Source: Nymphaea colorata (lineage: Eukaryota > Streptophyta > Magnoliopsida > Nymphaeales > Nymphaeaceae). Taken from it: a stretch of DNA of 64,000 bases. Location: contig NC_045151.1 of assembly GCF_008831285.2 (NCBI RefSeq), positions 9,350,571 through 9,414,570 on the forward strand. Direction: 5' to 3'. Position 1 is the first letter of the stretch. The number at the start of each line of letters is the position of its first letter. Position numbers and translations under genes: made by a program. Positions 24,164 through 35,800 of the stretch are shown piece after piece. Under the pieces are notes generated by a model. The model searched no databases. It was not told where the DNA came from and was given only the letters and a program-made list of their open reading frames with translations.

Positions 24164-25358
24164 CATGTAAATAAATATATATGTGTATTTCATTTTCTCT
24201 CTCTAGAATTTCTCTCTCTTTTCGAGTTAATACTTTCTTTTTATAATACATATATATATATATATACATATATATATTTATTTATTTATTTATGTATTTA
24301 TATTTATATTTATCTCTCTCTCTCTCTAAAATCTTCTTCTCTCTCTCTTTCTCTTTCTCTTAGATTTAAGATATTCCTTTTATAAATTTTCATATATATA
24401 TATATATGCAACTATATACGCACAAACATACATCCCTCTCTCTTTTTTAAATTTTTCTTACTTCATTTTCAGAATCTCATTCTCTTTCTCTTTTTCCCTA
24501 TTCTTATTGGCTTAAAATCTTTTCCTTTTCTTTCTTTCATTCTTTCGAATATCACTTTTCATTCTTTCGAATATCACTTTTCCAAGATATAAGATTTTAA
24601 TTTTCATTTATCAACTTCACTAAGACCAAAACTCAAGTAATGACTCAATATTATAATCATGTTTGATAGTCTACAACCTCATTTTACTTTCAACATTTTT
24701 TTCTCTTCATAAGAATATTTAAGATAAATATGTAAATAAATCTAAATGTATGTGATGATAGGGAGATCCTTTGATGAATGATATGGTAGGAATGAATAAT
24801 TTATTTTCAATCATATAGAATCAACGTATTCTTGCATTCATATTCACTTGTAGAATTTACGAATGATCACAAGCACCTTTCTAAGACACTTAAGCAAGAT
24901 GAAATTGAGCTCTAGCTAAGTAGTAGCTGAATTAGAGCAAATCTTAAACCTACTTAAGTTCTTAAGAGAACACTAAATCGATTTCCAAAAGAGATCTTCA
25001 AAATTCTCATATTATCTTCTAAAGATTTCCAAATGATATTTGCAACGGTTTGTTGATTCAAAAATCTCCCAAATCAAAATAGTTTATATTTTCAAATGAT
25101 CCTTCAAAATTTTCTCAACAAAAGTTTGAAATATTAAATATTTAACGTTATCTTCAAGCACCACACCGCGTTTAGAATGAAGTAGATGTTAAAGTAAAAA
25201 TGAAATGCATCAAAAATAAGCATAGTCCTTGGAATGATTATCTCCGGTAAAGGCATCGGGAATGGTCAATCCTCGTACAACGGTCTCTCTCATTTTAAAA
25301 AGAAAACTTTATATTTCCAAAGCACTCCAAAACCGAAATAAATTTTGAGATGCAAATA
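23785..25358 (+). repeat. 5' LTR (3' part at least) of a gypsy-like element
   Basis: The segment matches 52470-53671 along its length, from CTTAGGCTCTTGCATGAG near 23831. Its last 550 bp (24806-25358) also match 27599-28167. All three copies end near GATGCAAA(C/T)A. The end is followed directly by a primer-binding-site-like sequence, which fixes this as the 5' LTR and the element as plus strand. The TG start is not visible. Confidence 0.75.
24000..24231. repeat. Long inverted repeat around a (TA)n(TG)n core
   Basis: The left arm 24000-24079 and right arm 24158-24231 are imperfect reverse complements. Both contain TTCTAGAGAG, GAAATACAC-like and TTATTTACATGTATAT words in mirrored order. The spacer is a (TA)n then (TG)n microsatellite. 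The related LTR at 52.6 kb has only the right-arm version, so the inverted duplication belongs to this copy. Confidence 0.85.
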
Positions 25359-25360
25359 GT

Positions 25361-25378
25361 TGGCGACTGTGGTGGGAC
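25361..25378 (+). promoter_or_regulatory. Primer-binding site of the gypsy-like element
   Basis: TGGCGACTGTGGTGGGAC sits two bases after the LTR end. It closely resembles the TGGCGACTCTGCTGGGGA-type tRNA primer sites of plant gypsy elements. Confidence 0.7.
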
Positions 25379-25656
25379 CCATTATCATTTGGCTATGATT
25401 ATCACTGTTGCATTTCTATTAACTTGAGCGTCTTCTGTATTGCCGATGTTAAAGCATATTCCTTTCTTTGGCTTTGACCCTATCAGCATTACATTATATT
25501 GCTTGGTTGTTGCATTTGCTTTCTTACATATAAGGTTAATTGAGGGGGATCAATCAAGTTCACCAAAATTTATGATCACATACAACCCTCCTCAATTTAA
25601 AGTTAGATTGAAAACAATGCTTGTTCCTTCTACCTTATTTTAATCATCGTCTTAGG

Positions 25657-25850
25657 CAGGGGCGGAGGGAGGCGGTGCTCACCTGGGCCATGGCCCGGGT
25701 GAGAGCAGGAAAAAAAATTTACATTGAAAAAATCAAATTTTTTTTGTTTGGATCAACCCGTCACCCCTCTTGGCTCGACCCATCGCTCCTCCTGACCCAA
25801 CCCTTGAACCATTTGGCCCGCCCCTGAAAAAAATCATGGCTCCACCCCTC
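25657..25850. mobile_element. hAT miniature element with perfect 8-bp target duplication
   Basis: The ends are CAGGGGCGGAGGGAGG and, reverse-complemented, GAGGGGTGGAGCCATG. The flanks are GTCTTAGG at 25649-25656 and GTCTTAGG at 25851-25858, identical. CAGGGGCGGAG-type ends are common in plant hAT miniature elements. The 194-bp copy is nested inside the gypsy-like element and so is younger than it. Confidence 0.9.
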
Positions 25851-27598
25851 GTCTTAGGCAACATTGTATTAGAGACAACCGATTTGTATATTTGCTCATA
25901 TTTTAAAGCTTTTCATACTTATTTGTCATAGTCATCATGTTGTCGAGCTTGATCTTAGGTGGTAGTACAAGACTAAGTCTTACAACTGGCTAACCTACAC
26001 AACTAGGTGACCATCCTAGGAACTCTCATGATGGAGGTTGGGGTCCATGTGAAACTTCCTATGGACATGCACCTTACACTCAAGAAAGTTGTCCTTTCAA
26101 TGATCGATTAAAAAACGTGTCTTCTATGAGTAAAACGAGACTGAATAGAACGGAACAATAGCCAACCAAGAGGTAGGCAAGAAAGCCCCCTCGTTGGTAC
26201 CATCAGTGATAAGTTATGTATATTGACGGTGACCAAGAAAAAGTAGAGATACCTTATGCTTAGTTGTCTAAGGAAGAACCAATGCTAGTACTAAGCCATT
26301 TGGCTAAAGTATTTAAACATAACTCCATAGGATTATCGTGATGCAAAGTTATCTCAATTAAACCCTTATACTTTTTTTCTTCAAAATTTTTTTGCAAGAT
26401 AGAAGAATAAAAAGTATTAATTGTGCACAAAACCTTATGTGGTGTTTTACAACATCATTATATACCCCTATCTCATATTATCATTGTTAACTTTGTCGAT
26501 TTTTTCCACTAATTTAATCTCTATTATTTAGAATCTTCATTCAAGATGTATTCTTTCCAACATGGTGTCACCTTTCTTTATGAACACATACTCTTTAGGG
26601 AAGAACCCTAATGGTCTACTTATGTTTTAGTTGAGTCTAGACCCTTAGCTATCAAATGGTATTGGTCTTGGCATCCACCTTCTCTCAGATGTTTCCTTCT
26701 TACTTTGAAGAATGTAAGCTAAAGACTGTGGCAATCACAGGAATGTAATTAGTGGATGGGAATTCGGTGCATGCTATTGCTGAGTGATGGAACCCAAGGA
26801 CTCCTCCATTGGTTTCTATAGGAAGAAGTGACAGTATTATTGGATGAATTTACTGAAATACTAGACCACCTTACCCCTATTTACATTCCAAATGACTCAT
26901 TGGAGAAATAATTTCTCATGAACGAGACTAAGGTTAATGCAAATGACCTTATAGCTTACTTTACCAAACGAAAGACTTGGCCCCTAATAAAAAATAATGA
27001 GAACCAAAGCATCATGCTAAAGAACCTACACAAAGAATTTGGATCCTATGTTGAGTCTTTCACCTTATCTCAAAAAGCCATAGGAGGAGTCAAGCACTGC
27101 ATGATGCTTTTCACAGTATGAGTGACCCTCTTCAAGAATGGAACCAACCTCCTATATGTTCGTACCGCCCAACTTTTTCAAATATGGGGGCATAGAAGGA
27201 CCCAACACTTGTTGATGACAATGACAGCCTTGGCTTAACCTTACCCGAGAACTCACCCGCTTCACCATCAGAGACACATATTATGTTGAAGGATGCACAT
27301 ATACTTTACAATCATGGTTTCTCAAGTACATGGGACCTCGAGCTAGTCTATTCAGAAACACTAATTGAGCATTAACAGTCATGGAACAATACTTTTGTTT
27401 GATCGAGTAGCTAGATGGTGAAAAAATCATTTGGGAATATTATGATTGTCGCTAGAGTCCACCTAAATACACTCACCATTACCATGGTCGTACCACACTC
27501 TTGGGCTCATATTTCATAGTTAATATTGTGCTGATAAATGCATGAGACAACTCTCTCAGAGACAAAAGATGGTTTCTGTGCGTGCACCGATCGGAGCA

Positions 27599-28167
27599 TT
27601 CAATCATATAGAATCAATGCATTCATGCATTCACATTCACTTGTAGAATTTACAAATGATCACAAGCTCCTCTATAGGACAATTTAAGGAATATGAGATG
27701 GAGCTTTTGGTAGGTAGTAGCCGAACTAGTGCAAAATCTTAAATCTACTTAAGTTCTTAAGAGAACACTAAATCGATTTCGAAAAAAGATCTTCTAAATA
27801 CCTATATTATCTTCCAAGGGTTTTTCAAATGATATTTACAAAGGTTTATTGATCCAAAAATCTATCAAATCAAAATGTTTTATATTCTCAATTGATCCTT
27901 CAAAATTTTCGCATGCAAAAGTTTCAAACTTAAATTTTCAAGATTATTTTCAGGTCTCACACTACATTTAGATTGGAAAAGATGTTTAAGTAAAAAGAAA
28001 ATGCATCAAGAATAAGCATAGCCCTTGGATTAGTTGCCCTCGGTAAAGGCACCAGTAATGGTCAATCCTTATACCGACGAGCGAGTCTCTATTTTCTCTT
28101 ATTTCAAAAATAAAATTTTATATTTCTGAAGCAGTCCAAAACTGAAATAAATTTTGGGATGCAAACA
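27599..28167 (+). repeat. 3' LTR (5' truncated) of the gypsy-like element
   Basis: The segment matches 24806-25358 throughout and ends GATGCAAACA. The upstream 1 kb of LTR present in the 5' copy is missing, so the junction near 27598 marks a deletion or recombination point. Confidence 0.75.
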
Positions 28168-30502
28168 CATTAGCTCTTTGTTTTCCGTTGCTCAAACGGC
28201 AACTGCATTCTTTAGTACACTTTTTTTCCTGCCTTGATTTGTTGATCCCACTAAACTTTTAGAGTTACACTACAAGAGAAACAACTCCCCCTTTCTTGGT
28301 TGAACAAATCCAAACTTGCTCATAAGCAAATGGAAATTCCACATTCCATCAGCATTCTACCATTTTGTGAAACTGAGAAGGGTAGTTTATTACATAATGG
28401 AGAAAAGTACATGAATTTACCACCTTCATGAATGGTCCTCAAAATTCATCAATCATCAAAACAAATTGATGTTTGGTCACCATTTCACACATTTCCTTCA
28501 TTTGAGCAAAAAAATAAATAGCCTCTATAAATAGCTAATTCATTCTTCACAAATAAAAGTTGTTAAATGCAATGAATCATTCACATAAATTGCAACTAAA
28601 AACACTTACCCCCACTTCATTCTTGAATTCCTCAACTCCATGTTTTGAATGCAGTGGTTAACTTCATGAACTTGAAGAACCTCCTTTTCAAAAAAAAAAG
28701 AGTAGCAAATATCATCACAAACCATGCCAAAAGATCATGTGAACATGATCAATTATGTTCCCGCAAAAAAAGCAAAGTTTTAATGTCCATAATTCTGAAC
28801 ATGTACTCACAACAAAAACAAATATTGTCAAGGACATCCAAAGACTAAAAATCCATGTGTAAGTGTTTTTCTTTTTTTCAAAACAAAGTACTTCAATCCC
28901 AAAAAAAAGGAAAGTGTTAGATGGTTATCCCTAAACATGCTTCAATGATCTTCAATGACATATAATAACATGCAGCAGGAAGATAGATTTTCTTGTGATG
29001 GTATTACGGATGCAGTTCATGCTTTATGTTCATATCTTGTAGGTCCAAATGTGCATTCAAATGATCCTTTGTCTTCCCTTTTGTATTTAAAAATGTTCCA
29101 ATGATATTGTTACAAATATTCTTCTATATATGCATTACAACTAAGTTGTGATGCAACATATTATGCTCCTAATAAGGTAAATTAAAAAAACTTTTCTTCT
29201 AATTATAGGGTGGACAACCATCTATAGTATTCAATTGTTGTAATACGTGGACCATGGAACTTAGGTCTCCTTGATATGGTTTGAACTTTGAACTATGAAC
29301 ATTTACATACTTAACCTGCTATTCTTTTTTGTCTTTCATTAATTTGATATTTCATTTTTTTCACCAATCTTGTCTCTTTTGTAAATTTCATGCTTTGATT
29401 GTAGGTAGAAAGTATGTCACAATGACAGTGGGAACAATCATACCTAGTTCTAATCAAGGAAATAGAGACTGCCTATCTAGGAATACATAGATACATAGGT
29501 CAGACTCTGGACAGACTTCAGCATTATCAATCAGTGTGAATATTAAACATGAAACTTTGTATGACTGGTCTCTCCTTCTCTGTTGAAGCTCTGTTGACTG
29601 CAAGGTGTGTTCTTACAGTTTACAGCTACAAGAAATTCAATCCATATGATCAAGACCTGTCAAATACCTTCAAAAAAAGTGTGTTGTTTCCTTTTTGAGC
29701 TCCTAATTACCTATCTCTGCTTAGCAGGCTTCGTAATGAATTAATCAAACAAGAGCTAATGGTTGAAGTCACTGCAAGCTAGTGCTTACATTTTCCAATG
29801 CCTATATTCGAGGGTCGTTATATATTATATGATATTCTATTATGTGGTCTTGTACTTACCTATTCTTCTTCAAATGGATCGCACATATTCCTTTATGAAT
29901 ATTAGTATATCTGTCCTTGTAGTCACCTTGTGTCAAGAAATATTTTTTGTTTGAGCACATTATCACCCCTTCCATTTACAGACGTGGAATGGCTACAGAT
30001 GTCAAAACATGATAGAAGTTGGTCATGCATCTAGTCACCTTTCCAGAAAACTTGGAAGATGCAATTGCATCAATAAGTCTGGTGCATAATTATGGATATC
30101 TGCACACATTAGGAATCAAAAACATCTAAGCGACTCACACATGAATATGTGGACTTGTCCTGGCCCATTTGCATTCTCCTTTTGCAGGCTAGGCAACCTA
30201 ATTAGGTTACGCAGACCTATAATATTTTCAAGTACTCATCTATAAACTGAACAGGTACGAGTGGATCCTATATCACAGTTTGGCTCAGCTGCTAAACGGC
30301 CAGGACACAAGGTAATGATTGGACCGACGTATATAGACACTAGTGACTATATATTTCTTCTATACATGATTGTTCTCAAGCTATTATTACAAAATCCTCA
30401 ACTTCTTTCAATTTTCATGGTGCCATATCCAGCCACCCAAGTAGAATCATTTTATTACCATTTACCATGCATAGAATACAATTCCTAAATGTGTTAAAAA
30501 GC

Positions 30503-30530
<28 letters not shown>
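28168..30530. other. AT-rich region, no firm gene
   Basis: No complete gene is recognisable. CACTACAAGAGAA at 28268-28280 looks like a CACTA-type transposon end, but no partner end was found. A possible small exon lies at 30255-30311. Confidence 0.45.
30255..30311 (+). CDS. Possible isolated exon, unknown product
   Basis: The 57-bp open segment is preceded by a GAACAG acceptor-like sequence and followed by GTAATG, a good donor. It keeps one open frame (VDPISQFGSAAKRPGHK) with balanced amino-acid use. I do not recognise the protein. No neighbouring exon with matching phase was confirmed upstream, and downstream is a hAT element. It may be chance. Confidence 0.2.

Positions 30531-30537
<7 letters not shown>
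30504..30537. repeat. (AT)n microsatellite
   Basis: A clean AT dinucleotide run ends where the left end of the next hAT copy begins. Confidence 0.9.
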
Positions 30538-30538
<1 letters not shown>

Positions 30539-30539
<1 letters not shown>

Positions 30540-31455
30540 GCTATGTCACCACGGTACGTGGGGGAGACCCACGTACCCATACCATTATGCTGGTATGCCA
30601 AAACAGGTACACGGGTACGGTTTGGTACATTTGGATCTGGTTTTGGGTTGGAACCAAATCCAAACCATAACAAACTGTAAATTGTTTCTGCCATTGCCGT
30701 AGCCAATGAGTTCGATGTGCTGGAGGTCGGAGAAGGTGATCGCACCGAAGGAGGGAAGGGTTGTGCTCGTCAGCGGCTAGGGGAGGGGTACGGCCAGGGA
30801 GATGTTGTGCGTTGGCAGGGGATCAGTGAGAGGTTGGGCCTGCGCTGTGAAGTGGTGGGGTGGCTGCCGGGAAGATTCATCCCTTCGACCGTGGGGCTCT
30901 TCTCATGAATGGAGCGGTGCAGCATGATCCCCACAAAAAACCATAGAAAACCCAACACGCAGTTCTTTCCCTCTCTTTCTTCTCTTTTCTCTTTTCTCTC
31001 TCTCTTCTTTTTGGCTCTCTTCCTCTGTCCTTCTCTGGTGGTGGCTATTTCCTATTGTCTTCTCCTTTTTCTTCCCTCTTTTTGCTTTTTCTGACCTCCT
31101 ATTCTTCGCCTTTCCTTGGATCTCGTTGATGGTTCTTCCCTCTTTTGTTGATCGGATTTGATTCTCGTTTTCCTTTTTTTTTTCTCCTTATATGCTGTTA
31201 CCCCTTTTCTTTCGGTTAGCAAGCACAAGAAGAAGGAGAAACTCAAGTTAAAAAAGAAAGAAAAATCAAAGGAGGAAGAAGGTTTGGGATGAATAGGGAA
31301 GAGAGAAGTGTGGTTTGTTTTTTCAATTTTTTAATTTTATTTTTTAGAATTAAAAATATATAATTATCGTCGTACCAAGGTTGGCGAAAATGTTGTACTC
31401 GTACCTGCTTCCCCGTACCTATACCAGCACCCATGCCTGTACCTATGTGATATTG
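30539..31455. mobile_element. Non-autonomous hAT-type element related to the 31484-36187 element
   Basis: The left end TGCTATGTCACCACGGTAC and the reverse complement of the right end CAATATCACATAGGTAC share CAC(N3)GGTAC. Both ends are followed inward by GGTAC/GGGTAC words. The same arrangement marks the large neighbouring hAT. Flanks TATATACA and TATATACT agree at 7 of 8, but they lie in AT-repeat DNA, so the duplication is weak evidence. The interior has a GC-richer part (30690-30900) and a CT-rich tract (30970-31200) with no recognised gene. Confidence 0.6.
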
Positions 31456-32606
31456 TATATACTATATGTGTGTGTGTGTATGTTTATGTAACAAGGGTAT
31501 TGCACCATACTGGTACGAGTATGGGTACATACTAGGCTACGCCTTGGGTACTCCATTGACCCATACCGGGTACCCAAGTACGAATCCATCCATTTTCAGA
31601 CTTGGTTAAAGTTGACTGAGTCCAAAAGCATCCACAGTTAGGGTTTAAGTTTTTAATGTGGTTTGCATTTTCTACGTTAAAAATATCTTAAACATTAAAA
31701 CACTTTCGACGGTTTTGTGTCTTTACCGTGTCTTCACCGATAGAGACCGATGGTGGGAGGCGATTCTCCAGTGATTCTCTACTCCAGCGAACGACGATTC
31801 TCCACTCTGACGAACGACGGTTCTCTACTTCTTCCTCTTCTGCGAACGGTGATTCTCCAACGATTCTCTAGCGATTATTCACTCCAGAGAACAACGATTC
31901 TCTGCTTCTTCCTCTTCTTCTACGGCTCTACCTCCTCCTCGTTCTTGTCCTTTAACCTCTCTCATTTCTCTTTATCCTCACACTTACACTTCCATTGATT
32001 CGTTTTTGCTCTCTCCTGCTCCCTGTCCTTATCCAGGAAAGAAGAAGCGGAGTTTTGAAGCAAACGGCGATTGGATGTGTTTCAGAGAGAAGGTACATAA
32101 GTTCAAGGTTTGCGAGCTCTTTCTTTTGGTCTTGATTGGTTTTTAGAGATGAGAGGACTGTTATTCTATCTTGTGGCTGAGTGATGAGAGGGTTTTCCGA
32201 TGCAGTGATTGGTTTCATCTGAAGGATCTCTCATTTGTTTTGTTTTTATCTTGATCTTTTTTCAGCTGATTTCTAATGATTTTGTGAAGATCGAGCTCCT
32301 TTCTTCATTTTTTGTTCTTCTGTTTTCTCATATGTGCCTATCTGCTTGTCTGAAGAGTGTACGAACATTGTAGTTACCTCTTAATTTTTGTTGGTTTTCC
32401 CTTTTGTTTTTGGTTTTATGATATTTGTGTTGGTTCTTGTGTATTTTAATCTCATGCCTTCTATTTCGTTTTACTCTCTTTACTTTGTTCCTTTTCAAGA
32501 GAAGGCAAAAAAAGTTTTTCCTTTTGTGAACTGTCATACATGAACAATATTTCGAGTTGTGTTTGGAGTTTTATATATATAGCTTTAGCGGATTATAAAT
32601 CTGAAG

Positions 32607-33195
32607 CTTTGTCACACGGGTGCGGGTGCAATACGGGATACGGGGATACGGGTGCGGATACAGTAGGTTTCATAATTTCTGGATACGCGAATATGACAAA
32701 TATAATATTCGCAAAAAATTATAAATTATAAAAGAAACAAAACATTGTTTATCAATATCAGCATTATGTATGGTTATTTAGAGAGTTAGCGACGAAGATC
32801 AACGAACACATCACGCATCACACATCATTCAACAAAAAGTTAATGAGTCACAAAATCCGAAACCTTAAAAAACCCCCAAATGAAGAACACAGTTAAACTC
32901 GAAAAGAAAAAAAAAACCCACTTACCTGTCTGTCGCCAGCTGTAGCTGGCGACGATCGGACATCGCCGGAAGTCATCACCGCCACCCACCATCGCTTGTC
33001 GGGTGAAGTCGGCCGTCGGGTGAAAAAGGAAGAAGGTCGACCTAATTTAACATTTAACGGATCAGTTTTTTAGCTTTGGATCGGGTCTGAACCAAACCCG
33101 ATCCAAACGTATCCGTAAAGTATCCGTATCTGAATCGCCGTATCGGCGTATCGATACGGATACATGGGCTAATCCCACGTATCCGTGTGACTTAG
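32607..33195. mobile_element. Miniature hAT element nested in the large hAT, perfect 8-bp target duplication
   Basis: The ends CTTTGTCACACGG and, reverse-complemented, CTAAGTCACACGG match at 11 of 13. The flanks are ATCTGAAG at 32599-32606 and ATCTGAAG at 33196-33203. Subterminal (C/G)GATACGGG words repeat at both ends. A perfect 10-bp inverted repeat with 2-base spacer (GTCGCCAGCT...) sits at 32932-32953. It lies between the left end and the transposase start of the large hAT, so it arrived later. Confidence 0.92.
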
Positions 33196-33447
33196 ATCTG
33201 AAGGGTTTGTTTCTTTGAAGGGTTTGTTTTTTGTTTAAAATCTTTCCAATAATGAAATTTCTGAGCATTCTATATGCAAATACGATCTCCATCTGTTTGG
33301 TAGATCATCTATTTTTTGTGTTTTTCTTCCGTGTGTGCTTGCATTGTCTTTTGGTAGATCATCTGATTTTTTTTTTTCGTGCTTGAATTGTTGATATATA
33401 TTTATAGTTATTGGTTATAATTTTTTGCTTTTCAAACATAAGTTATA

Positions 33448-35800
33448 ATGGCTGATAAAGGAAAAGGAACGATTCCTACAAGTAGAAGTGGAAATACGGC
33501 AAGCAATAGTAGTAGTGTTAATATCGTTGCTGCAGTAGAAATGGATTCATCTCAGCCTCTTTGGTGCTATGTAACTAAACTAGGAAAAACTAGTGGTGGT
33601 GGTGAGAATACGAATTTTTCTTCCAATTTATGTCGTAAACATTTTAGTGGATCTTATACGTGTTGCAAGACACATTTATCGCATATCAAAGGCTATAGAA
33701 TTAGATGTGAAAAAATTAACAAAGAATCATTGTAGAAATTGAAAAAAGAACAAGATGCAGCTGAGACAAGAAAAACTTCAGCCAAGTCAAGTGAACTATT
33801 TGTTCTTCTTTATGCTATTGAAGGAGGTGAAGATGCTTCAAAGCAAAGAAAAATAATCATGGGGATTGGACCTACCAAAACATTAGCACAAGCATTCAAA
33901 AATATAGGAAGCGCAGAGATGGATAGAAGCATCAGAAGGTTCTTTTTTGCAAGTTCACTTCCTTTTAATATAGCCAGAAGTCCTTATTGGAATGATGTTA
34001 CAAGTTTGGCTAATAGTTGTTTGGTCGGTTATGTACACTCGAGTTCAGAGAAGTTGAGAATAGTAATTCTTGCAGAAGAGAAGGCAAACATCGAAAATTT
34101 ATTAGAGAAGAGATTTTCATGGACACAATATGGAGTATCCATTGTTTCTAACTGGTGGACTGATATACAAAGACAGCCACTGATAATTTTATTTCTTATT
34201 TGCTTAATAGACCATTCTTTTTGAAATGTGTTGATGCATTTGGGGAGTATAAAGATGTTGAGTATTTAAAAGAGCTATTATAAAAGTCATCAAAGAAGTG
34301 GGTGAAGACAATGTTGTGCAAGTTATTACTGATAATGCTCCAGTTTGCCAACGAGCAGGGATGAATTTGGCAAGTGTTCCCAAGTATAGTTACATATTAT
34401 GGACTCCTTGTGTGGCACATAGTATAAATCTAGCACTTAAAAGTGTTTGCAACCCATCAAAAGAGATACAAACACTCTTAAATTGTGTTCATGGATTGAA
34501 GAACTTGAGCATGATGTCAAAAACATTAGAAATTTTGTTCTAAACCACAATGCTCTTGATATATTTAATAAGCATTCTAATTTGAAATTGTTGAAGGTAG
34601 CAAAAACTCGTTTTGCATCCATTATTGTAATGATGAAAAGAATAAAGCAAGTGAAACATGCATTAACACTTATGGTGGCTGATAATAATTGGGAGTTTTA
34701 TCAGAATGATGACATTGTGAAGGCTCAAGAAATTAAATAATGTATTTTAGTTTATGAATGGTGTGATAAGATTACATATTTTCTGTAGTTTACATAGCTT
34801 ATTTGGTAGATGTTGAGAGAAGTTGTCACAATACATCTTCATTGGGAGATACACTGAAACACTCAACTCTAGAAGCAATGATCTGACCCATGACATTTCA
34901 GCCGCAGTTTGAGCCATATCCCTATATTCCGACTCAGCACTAGATCGAGTCACCACATTCTGCTTCTTGCTCCTCCAAGAAATAAAATTACCTCCCACAA
35001 AAACACAAAAACATGTAGTGGACTTCCTGTCATCTACAGACCCTGCATAATCAACATCACTATACGCTTTGATGTCAACACTGTCTCCCTTTTTGAACCA
35101 TAACCCCTTTTTCAAGGCTGATTTCAAGTATCTGACAATCATTAGAGCAGCATCCCAATGAAACTTCGGGGTTTTTTCATAAACTAGCTTGGTTTCTTCA
35201 CAACAAAGCTAATGTTGGGGCGAGTGATAGTCAAATATAACAGTTTCCCTATGAGAGATATGTAAGAACTAGAGTCAAAAGGCTCTGATTCATCATCATA
35301 TATATGAATGCAGGGATTCATGGGAAATGTGGCAGGTTCCAGCAACAAACCTATTTTCTGTAGAAGATCAAGAACATATTTTCTTTGAGACACTACAACT
35401 CCTTTACTACTACTAGTCACCTCAATATAACGGAGTTGTCTAAGGTTTTCTGTAATAAAGTATTGCTATAACTGCAATGGCAAAAGATGAAGATTCTGTT
35501 AGTTGGTGGTTACGTTTTGGAGCATCGACACCAAATCTCCAACTTGCATTGAAATTATTATCTCAACCTGCAACCTCTTCATATTGTGAAAGAGTGAAAG
35601 AAACTTGAGCACTTATTCTCAAACTCACAACTTCAAGAGAAATAAGCTAACTAGTAAGCAAGTAGAAGATTTAGTTTATGTTCATTCCAACCTATGCTTA
35701 TTTTCACGTACTTTAGATGATTACAGGTATTTCTTTCTTTTTTTATCTTTGATATGTATACATATGAATATTATGTTGGTTGTTTAAAGTTAATATTAAC
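33448..35800 (+). pseudogene. hAT transposase pseudogene (BED finger, DUF659, dimerisation domain)
   Basis: The N-terminal open part (33448-33735) carries a BED-type zinc-finger pattern, with PLWCYVTKL and then Cys/His spacing around HFSGSYTCCKTHL. After one stop at 33733 the frame continues to 34224 with SSLPFNIARSPYWNDV and YGVSIVSNWWTD, the DUF659 signature of plant hAT transposases. Frame changes follow at about 34200-34300. VVQVITDNAPVC and LWTPCVAHSINLALKS (34313-34440) are the next conserved block. The C-terminal dimerisation region reads SVSWWLRFG, LLSQPATSSYCER and EDLVYVHSNL at about 35495-35720. The segment between 34790 and 35457 is a foreign copia fragment and part of the transposase core is missing there. 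Stops, frameshifts and the interruption make it non-functional. Confidence 0.9.
34790..35457 (-). pseudogene. Copia reverse transcriptase / RNase H fragment without LTRs, inside the hAT transposase
   Basis: On the minus strand the translation starts in the end of reverse transcriptase (LRQLRYIEV, SQRKYVLDLLQKIGLL). It continues through SYISLIGKLLYLTITRPNI to the RNase H block (IKAYSDVDYAGSVDDRKST, SSAESEYRDMA) and ends shortly after KMYCDN. No LTR, primer site or polypurine tract flanks it, and I see no target duplication. It is therefore a piece of copia pol, not an intact insertion. It matches the lineage of the plus-strand copy at 2228-4660. Confidence 0.88.

Larger units (their letters stand above)
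25359..27598 (+). mobile_element. Internal region of an internally deleted gypsy-like element
   Basis: Between the LTRs lie only about 2.2 kb. I find no protease, reverse transcriptase, RNase H or integrase words in any frame. From about 26700 to 27550 there are broken open stretches (one of 67 codons at 26918-27121) that may derive from a gag-proximal or transduced open frame, but I cannot assign a domain with confidence. A hAT miniature element is inserted at 25657. The size and lack of pol fit a non-autonomous or deletion derivative. Confidence 0.6.

Noticed and set aside
24069-24385. Open frames on both strands near 24.1-24.4 kb
   Set aside because: They translate TA, TG and CT repeats (Tyr-Ile, Val-Cys, Ser-Leu) and have no other content.
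29401-30120. A multi-exon gene around 29.4-30.1 kb
   Set aside because: Short open pieces after AG dinucleotides (near 29406 and 29984) could not be joined in phase to each other or to 30255-30311, and none resembles a family I know.
30531-31463. TATATAC(A/T) flanks as firm proof of transposition for the 30.5-kb element
   Set aside because: They match 7 of 8, but the left flank is an AT microsatellite, where such a match is likely by chance.
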